Positions 58,872 through 64,000 of a DNA stretch of 64,000 bases are shown piece after piece; positions within the stretch are counted from its first letter, which is position 1; each line of letters opens with the position of its first letter. The position numbers were made by a program, and so were the translations under genes. The notes below the pieces were generated by a model that was not told where the DNA came from, ran no database searches, and saw nothing but the letters and a program-made list of their open reading frames with translations. The DNA is taken from the IMG/VR virus record IMGVR_UViG_3300025276_000033, positions 1-64,000 of that record; one strand, 5' to 3'. This DNA is from a virus.

Positions 58872-59505
58872 GTTCTTAGAAATATTGAAAAAATAAGAAC
58901 CCAAGTTGCCGGGTTCTTTCTCAAAAGTATAGTTTTTTAAACGAGTTGAACTATACATCTCATTCGAGATATAGGCAAAACATTGGTAATTCAGTACCCT
59001 ATGTAGTTAGGGGAGCAGGTTACACTATAATGGATAGGACATTGCTTTGACAGAAGTTTAAAACTATCAGTGTTGAAAACAAAGAGGTATTGCTGTTCGG
59101 AATATCGTAGTTGTTTTTAAAATTAGGGATTTGAGTGATTATCCTAACAAAACGAAAATGTTACAAAACCCATCAAAAGGTTCTGGACAAACAATTTAAT
59201 TCATTTTAATTTGTAAACACTTATGGTATGCATTGAAGTGCCTAATCATTTGTTAGAAATAACAAGTGGTCCCGAAAGGGGTAGATGAATAGCAATTCCA
59301 GTTGTTTGAAATTTACACTTAAAGATTTAGTACAGGCATGTATGTAAATTTGAGAGTAGAAAATGTATATCTTATTCTGTTACGGTACAGTCCAAAATCG
59401 TAGGGTAAATTGATTGAAGGTTCTTAACAAACCGTGTGCTAACTATTTTAAAAAAACGAATAGGTCAATCAAATTCAATAATCGAGTAGTGCTAGAGATT
59501 ATTTT
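58872..59505 (+). ncRNA. gene-free, strongly structured stretch: candidate non-coding RNA
   Basis: About 700 bp (58801-59510) hold no plausible ORF but many stems: GTTCTTA/TAAGAAC (58872/58894), which competes with GAACCC/GGGTTC (58897/58911); then three stems in immediate succession, GTATAGTT/AACTATAC (58927-58956), ATCTC/GAGAT with a 4 nt loop (58957-58970), and ATAGG/CCTAT (58971-59002); CCC-GAAA-GGG tetraloop (59271-59280); AAATTTACA/TGTAAATTT (59309/59343); TTGATTGA/TCAATCAA (59410/59465). GC content is visibly higher than in ordinary spacers. I do not recognise tmRNA, RNase P or group I intron signatures. Exact ends are unknown; it leads directly into tRNA-Thr. Confidence 0.55.
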
Positions 59506-59510
59506 TATTT

Positions 59511-59587
59511 GCCGATGTAGCTCAGTTGGCTAGAGCAGCTGATTTGTAATCAGCAGGTCGTGGGTTCGAGTCCCTCCATCGGCTCCA
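59511..59587 (+). tRNA. tRNA-Thr(UGU) with encoded CCA
   Basis: Acceptor GCCGATG/CATCGGC, D arm with AGCTCAGTTGGCTAGAGC, anticodon stem GCTGA/TCAGC with loop TTTGTAA (anticodon TGT), T arm with GGTTCGAGTCC, discriminator T and CCA in the DNA. ACA is a frequent Thr codon in this AT-rich phage, so the tRNA may supplement the host. Confidence 0.95.
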
Positions 59588-59607
59588 TATAATGTAAATT
59601 TTTATAG

Positions 59608-59808
59608 ATGAATATAACACAAGAAGCTACAGATCAATCTTCAAAATCTGCAATATTAAAACTAACAAACTTTTCAAACTTTCAACTTCCAAAACCTTCA
59701 ATCGGTTCTTATGACATAGGTGGTACTAGAATTAGCCTTACAAAAAAACCTAATAAGTTTCATAGATTGATGGTAAAAATATTTTTAGGTTGGACCTGGA
59801 AAGATTAA
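59608..59808 (+). CDS. small unknown protein (66 aa)
   Basis: MNITQEATDQSSKSAIL ... FHRLMVKIFLGWTWKD. Starts 20 nt after the tRNA. Basic, slightly hydrophobic C-terminus; no family. The late element of the next gene lies across its stop. Confidence 0.5.
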   Translation: MNITQEATDQSSKSAILKLTNFSNFQLPKPSIGSYDIGGTRISLTKKPNKFHRLMVKIFLGWTWKD

Positions 59809-59811
59809 ATA
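59803..59811 (+). promoter_or_regulatory. putative late promoter
   Basis: GATTAAATA, 19 nt before the ATG at 59831. Confidence 0.5.
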
Positions 59812-59830
59812 ACAAAACAAATAACTAAAA

Positions 59831-60232
59831 ATGAAATCAATAAACGAATTTATAAACGAAGGACTTAAAGATAAATTTTTAAATCTTTTCAAGAAAAAAG
59901 ATAAAGATGAAAGAATAGTAAATCGTTCAGTAGTGGGAACCTATGAAGTAACTAAATCATTTCATAATGGATTTAAAGATTACTTTGATGTTGGAGATAA
60001 AATTTCTATTGATTATGAGGTTAAATATCCAAATAGAAAGGATAAAAAATATGAACACTATGTTATTTATCATATGCCAATAAAGGGAGAGGACTTAAAT
60101 ATGGAAATTTTCAATGCAAATAACCAAGAAAACTACGACAGTGTATTATCAAATCTAAAAAAGATTTCAAATAAACCAGACACATCATTGACGAATAGAC
60201 ATTTTGGATTATCACAAAATTACTATACATGA
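59831..60232 (+). CDS. CTS protein, unknown cargo (133 aa)
   Basis: Begins MKSINEFINE|G (Ile for Leu in both key positions, as in T4 FIAE). Then a basic LKDKFLNLFKKKDKDERIV segment and a beta-rich domain (VGTYEVTKSFHNGFKDYFDVGDKISIDYEV). Not recognised. Followed by a terminator. Confidence 0.75.
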   Translation: MKSINEFINEGLKDKFLNLFKKKDKDERIVNRSVVGTYEVTKSFHNGFKDYFDVGDKISIDYEVKYPNRKDKKYEHYVIYHMPIKGEDLNMEIFNANNQENYDSVLSNLKKISNKPDTSLTNRHFGLSQNYYT

Positions 60233-60256
60233 TACAAATTAATTGAAATTATATTA

Positions 60257-60288
60257 AAGGAATACTTGCAAAAGTGTTCCTTTTTTCG
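60257..60288 (+). terminator. terminator overlapping a promoter
   Basis: AAGGAATACT / AGTGTTCCTT with a 6 nt loop and T run; the promoter TTG of the next gene falls in its loop. Confidence 0.8.
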
Positions 60289-60295
60289 TATATTA
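60266..60295 (+). promoter_or_regulatory. host-type promoter for uvdE
   Basis: TTGCAAAAGTG and TATATTA with 23 nt spacing, 25 nt before the ATG at 60320. Confidence 0.6.
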
Positions 60296-60319
60296 CTAAT
60301 CTAATCTAAAAGAGATACT

Positions 60320-61237
60320 ATGAATTTAGGATACGCATGTATAAATCAAACACTTTCAAAAGATAAGATTACATCTAACAGGGGCATGATTAAAAGAACC
60401 TTTATTGCAAAAGGAATGCCTTACTGTTCTGAACTTGCTTTGCAAAATGTCAGAGACCTTTTCAAAATAGTTCAATGGAACACAAGAAACAAAATCAAAG
60501 TTTTCAGAATGTCTTCGAATATATTTCCGTGGATGTCCGAATACGAATTGACCGATTTACAAGATTGGCCAAAGATTGAAAACATTCTAAAAGCAATAGG
60601 TAAACACGCAAACGAAAATGATGTTCGTTTATCTTTTCATCCAGGACCGTTCAATATTCTTTGTTCACCAAAAATAGAAGTTGTTGAAAAGACTATCAAA
60701 GAACTTGACCAACATTGTTTCATTCTCGATACTATGGGATTAGAAATTTCAAGAAAGCACAAAGTCAATATTCATATCGGAGGTGCATATGGCGACAAAG
60801 ATTCTGCAATGAATAGATGGATCGACAATTTCAAAAGACTATCCGACAGTGCTAAAAAAAGATTGACTATTGAAAATGATGACAAACTTTCAATGTATGC
60901 AGTAGAAGATTTACTTTATGTTTCTAAAAAAACAAATGTTCCTATTGTGTTCGATTTTCATCATCACGATTGTCATCCTGGAATATTGACAAAAGAACAA
61001 GCATTGAAAAGTGCATTAGAAACTTGGCCAAAAGATATTATTCCAATGACACATTACAGTTCATCAAGAAAGATATACGAAGATTCTACTGTAAAGAATG
61101 TTGCACATGCAGATTACTTGTATGAGCCAATTCCTTTTACAGACAAATATGTTTTTGATGTAGTCTTAGAAACTAAAGCAAAGGAACTTGCAAGAATTAA
61201 ATACCTTAAAGAATTTACATTATATGAAACCACTTAA
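60320..61237 (+). CDS. uvdE: UV damage endonuclease (UvdE/UvsE family)
   Basis: 305 residues. NLGYACINQTL at the N-terminus, FRMSSNIFPWMS, RLSFHPGPFNIL, NIHIGGAYGDK, LTIENDD, PIVFDFHHHDCHPG and MTHYSSSR are the strand-end metal-ligand motifs of this TIM-barrel family. It nicks DNA 5' to UV photoproducts and starts repair without a separate photolyase or excision system. Transcribed from its own early promoter. Its 3' end overlaps the next leader-bearing gene. Confidence 0.95.
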   Translation: MNLGYACINQTLSKDKITSNRGMIKRTFIAKGMPYCSELALQNVRDLFKIVQWNTRNKIKVFRMSSNIFPWMSEYELTDLQDWPKIENILKAIGKHANENDVRLSFHPGPFNILCSPKIEVVEKTIKELDQHCFILDTMGLEISRKHKVNIHIGGAYGDKDSAMNRWIDNFKRLSDSAKKRLTIENDDKLSMYAVEDLLYVSKKTNVPIVFDFHHHDCHPGILTKEQALKSALETWPKDIIPMTHYSSSRKIYEDSTVKNVAHADYLYEPIPFTDKYVFDVVLETKAKELARIKYLKEFTLYETT

Positions 61238-61697
61238 CGAATTTTTAAATGACGAAAAACAATATACTAAGTTAAACGAAGGTAAGATGCATACTATTGT
61301 AAGTGAATTGGCAACCGAATTTAAAGCTGAAGTTAAAACTAATCAATATGATTGGGCATTAGAACCTTTTATGACAAATAAAGTTTGGACTAAGATGAAT
61401 GGTAGAAAATATAAAGAACCAGGAAAATTTCGTGTTAACATATATAGAAATGATGATAAAGAAACCGTTGATGAGAAACGACAAGTACAAAATAATTTTT
61501 GGCCTTGGTTGATAAAACAATCAGGAGTTAAATCTATGGGCGAAGTTAGTGGAGAATTCGAGGGTGCTGGTTATAGTGAAGCTGTAGAATATAAAGGTGT
61601 TGTATTTATTAAAAGAAAAGACACAGATAAATATACAATAACAGAATACTTTTCTAAAGGTAGATTTAAAAATTCTGGAATGTGGAATCAAAAATAA
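61224..61697 (+). CDS. CTS protein, unknown cargo (157 aa)
   Basis: Start chosen at the ATG at 61224, which begins MKPLNEFLND; the longer frame from 61188 adds 12 residues overlapping uvdE. Asp replaces Glu at position 10, but YTKLNE|G (Glu19) supplies a clean site. The mature domain (HTIVSELATEFKAEVKTNQYDW ... GKFRVNIYRNDDKETVDEKRQ) is alpha/beta, not recognised. Overlaps uvdE by 14 nt. Confidence 0.7.
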   Translation: MKPLNEFLNDEKQYTKLNEGKMHTIVSELATEFKAEVKTNQYDWALEPFMTNKVWTKMNGRKYKEPGKFRVNIYRNDDKETVDEKRQVQNNFWPWLIKQSGVKSMGEVSGEFEGAGYSEAVEYKGVVFIKRKDTDKYTITEYFSKGRFKNSGMWNQK

Positions 61698-61710
61698 AGA
61701 TATAAAAATT

Positions 61711-62358
61711 ATGAGACACCTTAACGAATTTTTGAATGAAAGTGAACTTGATGTTTCAGCATTAGAAAAGGATTTAAAAAATTATACCCAAATGGACGGA
61801 GAGTGGAAATCAGAAAAGAAGCTCGATGATATTTTTAAGGATATTGACATTAATAAAATGAAAAAACAATATCCGGATATATTTGAAATAAATTCTAGTT
61901 TGAATAAACCCAGTGTTTACGCATTTAGAGGAACAACAAAAGACATAAAAGAATTAAAAGCCTTAGGAAATCCAGATGAACTATATACAGATGCCAATTT
62001 AGGAACTTTGTTACTTTGGAATAAACAAAAAATAAAAAACCATAGTGAAATTCAATCGGTTACTATATATCCAAATGTTGCAAAAGGATTTGCAGAAAAT
62101 AGTAGTTCATATAATTTACCAGAATTTGGAGGAGGATACGATTTTAAATCTCCGATACCTACTATTTATTTTATTCCGGTTAAAGAAAACAAAAAACAGC
62201 TGTTTATGAATTATCAATATATGACTGAATTGAGCGGAATAGACGAAGGTGAATTCTTTCATAGTGGAAAACAATTCAAATCTGTTGATGTTGCAATAAT
62301 ATTTGATGAATCACTTTATGAACACTTTGATAAAGAAGAAATAGAAAAACTAAAATAA
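61711..62358 (+). CDS. CTS protein with ADP-ribosyltransferase-like domain
   Basis: 215 residues. Leader MRHLNEFLNE|S. The rest has the R-S-E layout of arginine-type mono-ADP-ribosyltransferases: VYAFRG (Arg73), SVTIYPNVAKGFAE (Ser116, with the phenylalanine-containing helix), and DEGEFFHSGKQFKSVDVAII, where E179-G-E181 is an ExE motif just before the usual G..F.V strand. In T4 the Alt ADP-ribosyltransferase is packaged with the DNA and modifies host RNA polymerase at once on infection; this protein would be an independent equivalent. Motifs read by eye; no structure prediction run. Confidence 0.65.
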   Translation: MRHLNEFLNESELDVSALEKDLKNYTQMDGEWKSEKKLDDIFKDIDINKMKKQYPDIFEINSSLNKPSVYAFRGTTKDIKELKALGNPDELYTDANLGTLLLWNKQKIKNHSEIQSVTIYPNVAKGFAENSSSYNLPEFGGGYDFKSPIPTIYFIPVKENKKQLFMNYQYMTELSGIDEGEFFHSGKQFKSVDVAIIFDESLYEHFDKEEIEKLK

Positions 62359-62364
62359 AATGAT

Positions 62365-62874
62365 ATGAAACCATTATCAACATTTAAAATGTCGCAAGAA
62401 CTTGAATATCATTTGAACAATGGTATTGGAATTTCTGAATGTGTATTTATGTACGGGTCTGAAAAGTTTTGTGATTTGATTATTGAAGTCAGAGAACTTT
62501 ACAATGGTGGTAAACTACTTTTAGAAGGTAGAGATAAAGCAATTGCATCTTTGAAAACTGGAGAGAAAGCAATCTACGATGGCAAAGAAGTTAAACTACA
62601 TTTACCTGACTATGACAAAACTGCTGGAAAGAAACTTAGAGTATATTTAGATTCTGGAAAGAAAGATGAAAAGACCGGATTGCCTAAAGCAAACATTGTT
62701 AGATTCGGAGACCCGAATTTATCAATAAAGAACTACGACAAAAAAGCTGCAGACAGTTTTCAAGCAAGAATGAATTGTGATGCTAAATCAGATATAAAGG
62801 CATCGGGATTTTGGAGTTGCAATGTTCACTTGTTTGCAAAACACTTAGGATTGAAATCAGACTATCCATGGTGA
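62365..62874 (+). CDS. conserved phage head-associated protein (T4-like/marine)
   Basis: 169 residues. ELEYHLNNGIGISECVFMYGSEKFCDLIIEVRELY (about 12-48) and RFGDPNLSIKNYDKKAADSFQARMNCD ... SGFWSCNVHLFAKHLG (about 112-162) are two conserved blocks I recall from small proteins of many phages. The second block has the FGDP..., SF.AR..C and WSC pattern. It starts MKPLSTF but lacks the LNE junction. Probably a virion or prohead protein by association. Confidence 0.65.
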   Translation: MKPLSTFKMSQELEYHLNNGIGISECVFMYGSEKFCDLIIEVRELYNGGKLLLEGRDKAIASLKTGEKAIYDGKEVKLHLPDYDKTAGKKLRVYLDSGKKDEKTGLPKANIVRFGDPNLSIKNYDKKAADSFQARMNCDAKSDIKASGFWSCNVHLFAKHLGLKSDYPW

Positions 62875-62881
62875 TTAAATA
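62873..62881 (+). promoter_or_regulatory. putative late promoter
   Basis: GATTAAATA, 21 nt before the ATG at 62903, across the preceding stop. Confidence 0.5.
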
Positions 62882-62902
62882 TATAAAATAAATTATAACA
62901 AT

Positions 62903-63148
62903 ATGAAAACTATAAAAGAATTAAACGAAGGAAAAAAGTCAAATTTTAAGGAAGATGTAGCTGATATGATTGAGTTACTACAAAAATATGTTGTGGATAA
63001 ATTAGGTGCAGATGAACCTTACATACCAGAAGATGTCATTCCAGCAATTGCTGAAGAAATTGCTTTAATTTTAAATGCATCCTCAGCTACTTTTGCTAAA
63101 CCGGGTAGTCCTGGAAATATAAGAGTAAATAAAAAAAGAAAGTTTTAG
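62903..63148 (+). CDS. CTS-like protein, short leader (81 aa)
   Basis: Begins MKTIKELNE|G. The mature part is helical (EDVADMIELLQKYVVDKLGA, DVIPAIAEEIALILNASSA) with a basic tail (RVNKKRKF). Upstream ~20 bases and the first ~27 coding bases are almost the same as those of the gene at 63235. Confidence 0.7.
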   Translation: MKTIKELNEGKKSNFKEDVADMIELLQKYVVDKLGADEPYIPEDVIPAIAEEIALILNASSATFAKPGSPGNIRVNKKRKF

Positions 63149-63234
63149 AAAACCTAAACCAGGTAATATCTTTCAATAAGAAAAACATAAGAAACCCGAA
63201 CTAATTCAATAATATTAAAATAAATTATAACAAT

Positions 63235-63438
63235 ATGAAAACTATAAAAGAATTAAACGAAGCTAAAAAAGTTGATGCAGAGGATTTACCAAAAGGTTGG
63301 AACGATAAACTAGAGGCAATTTATAAAGAACAGAAAATGGACTATCTTGGAGCTTTTACCAATTACGACCCTACAAGAGAAGAGATATTAAAGAATGCAA
63401 AAGAAGAATTCAATAGATTAAAGAATCTATTAAAATAG
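63235..63438 (+). CDS. CTS-like protein, short leader (67 aa)
   Basis: Begins MKTIKELNE|A. The rest (VDAEDLPKGWNDKLEAIYKEQ ... EEFNRLKNLLK) is helical and unrelated to the preceding gene despite the shared leader. The ~85 bp before it (63149-63234) contain no gene. Confidence 0.7.
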   Translation: MKTIKELNEAKKVDAEDLPKGWNDKLEAIYKEQKMDYLGAFTNYDPTREEILKNAKEEFNRLKNLLK

Positions 63439-63449
63439 ACTATAACAAT

Positions 63450-63515
63450 ATGAAAGATTTAAAGAAGGACTTAAAATATTTTAAGTCTTTTTTTGTTTTA
63501 ATATATAAGAAATAA
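63450..63515 (+). pseudogene. possible leader remnant (21 codons) merged with a terminator
   Basis: TATAACAATATG, the same as before 62903 and 63235, is followed by MKDLKKDLKYFKSFFVLIYK. The leader-like start runs straight into the terminator hairpin. Could be a relic of a lost third copy. Confidence 0.3.
63468..63494 (+). terminator. rho-independent terminator
   Basis: Palindrome GACTTAAAAT / ATTTTAAGTC followed by seven T. Confidence 0.85.
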
Positions 63516-63529
63516 ATAAAACATTTAAG

Positions 63530-63802
63530 TTGAAATTACCATACAAACAAATAAAAATAGGACATCTAATCTTTAGACTTTTTTACAAGAAAGAAGATAG
63601 AAATTTATATTACAAATGGCATACAGATGAAAGTTCTAGACACGTTTGGTTCTTACCTTTTGGCAAATGGCAAATTCAATTTGATGATGACTTGCCAGAG
63701 AAAATAAATCCTAGAGGAATTTATTGGATACCTAAAGGACTGTATCATAGACTGATTAGAAAATCTGGAATGTTGTTATGTGTCATTAATGAAATGGATT
63801 AA
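63530..63802 (+). CDS. cupin-like small protein with TTG start (90 aa)
   Basis: No ATG fits; TTG at 63530 gives MKLPYKQIKIGHLIFRLFYK. WHTDESSRHVWFLPFGKWQIQFDDDLPEKINP and GIYWIPKGLYHRLIRKSGMLLCVINE have the hydrophobic/His pattern of a cupin-type small barrel (P-G-YHR-L). Similar short proteins occur in T4-like phages; function unknown. Confidence 0.55.
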   Translation: MKLPYKQIKIGHLIFRLFYKKEDRNLYYKWHTDESSRHVWFLPFGKWQIQFDDDLPEKINPRGIYWIPKGLYHRLIRKSGMLLCVINEMD

Positions 63803-63814
63803 ATTACATATATT

Positions 63815-64000
63815 ATGAGAAGGATACTCTTAACATTATTAGTACTTGCAACTTCTATAAGTATAGGACAAACAACGAACATCACCAGTAATACTACTTG
63901 GGGGTCATATGTTAATTCTAGTGGTGCAACAATTAACATAGACAATGGTGTTGAATTGACTTTGACCGGTAACTTAATGAACTCGGGGACCATTAATCTT
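63815..64000 (+). CDS. secreted/surface protein, 3' truncated by window end
   Basis: MRRILLTLLVLATSISIGQ is a clear signal peptide (cleavage near SIGQ). Then Thr/Asn/Gly-rich beta-type sequence (NITSNTTWGSYVNSSGATIN). The frame is open to the window edge, so length and function are unknown. A parallel beta-helix adhesin-like or virion fibre protein is possible. Confidence 0.6.
   Translation, partial: MRRILLTLLVLATSISIGQTTNITSNTTWGSYVNSSGATINIDNGVELTLTGNLMNSGTINL

Noticed and set aside
58801-59510. tmRNA, RNase P RNA or group I intron
   Set aside because: No tRNA-like ends with a tag ORF, no RNase P core motif, and no recognisable P/Q/R/S intron elements or flanking split gene. Left as unidentified.
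62365-62874. Inclusion of MKPLSTFKMSQELE among the leader-bearing proteins
   Set aside because: It has the MKPL start but no NE junction, and the following residues belong to its conserved domain.

Overview
The window is a contiguous stretch of a large, AT-rich, T4-like myovirus (Caudoviricetes) that very probably infects a Bacteroidetes/Flavobacteriia host. The T4 relationship rests on recognisable homologues of gp15, gp55, gp4, gp20, gp21(+22), gp23, gp44, gp62, RNase H/FEN, gp26-type baseplate hub, gp18 and gp19. The host inference rests on AT-rich coding, absence of obvious Shine-Dalgarno sequences, and promoters of the Bacteroidetes type (TTG and TAnnTTG elements, with TTG-N20-TAT(C/A)TT(G/A) recurring at fixed spacing). 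One end cuts a gp15-like gene and the other cuts a secreted-protein gene, so the window is internal to a larger genome.

Layout. 1-9.4 kb: head and neck genes, with gp15-like, unknown 522 aa protein, late sigma gp55, gp4 head-completion nuclease, portal, a protease-scaffold fusion and major capsid protein. 9.5-19.5 kb: coiled-coil and zinc-finger proteins, clamp loader pair (gp44/gp62) flanking a FEN nuclease, membrane protein, collagen-like protein, glycosyltransferase, gp26-like hub protein. 19.6-25.5 kb: first cluster of MKxLNEFLNE proteins, then tape measure and its probable chaperone, PhoH. 25.6-29.3 kb, minus strand: tail tube and sheath. 29.4-34.6 kb: an ECF-like sigma factor, lysis genes (lipoprotein, amidase), DnaQ-like exonuclease. 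34.6-48.8 kb: second MKxLNEFLNE cluster, ClpP, ThyA, ATP-grasp, lytic transglycosylase-like lipoprotein, MazG, a possible sliding clamp, two GIY-YIG endonucleases, HAD and nucleotidase, DUF932-like gene. 48.9-54.8 kb: six consecutive cytosine-5 DNA methyltransferases. 54.9-58.8 kb: small early genes behind repeated promoters. 58.8-59.6 kb: a gene-free, strongly structured stretch plus tRNA-Thr(UGU). 59.6-64 kb: third MKxLNEFLNE cluster, including an ADP-ribosyltransferase-like protein, and UvdE.

How it fits together. The most interesting system is a set of about 18 proteins that share only a ~10-residue N-terminus of the form M(K/R)x(L/I)xxF(L/I)xE. This aligns residue for residue with the T4 capsid-targeting sequence MKTYQEFIAE, which sends internal proteins and Alt into the prohead and is removed by the gp21 protease after Glu. 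The same (L/I/V)NE junction recurs in the capsid protein, in the protease-scaffold fusion, and at domain boundaries of two larger proteins, which therefore look like polyproteins. Many of these genes have a GATTAAATA-like element 18-21 nt before the ATG, the same element found before portal, sheath and hub genes, so I read it as the late promoter read by the gp55-like sigma factor. The inferred picture is a large modular repertoire of late-expressed, capsid-packaged, probably injected proteins. The cargo includes ADP-ribosyltransferase-like, zeta-like kinase, ATP-grasp and HAD members. The second system is the tandem methyltransferase array, with conserved catalytic halves and unrelated recognition regions, suggestive of protection against several restriction specificities. 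All statements come from reading the sequence; no database search was run.
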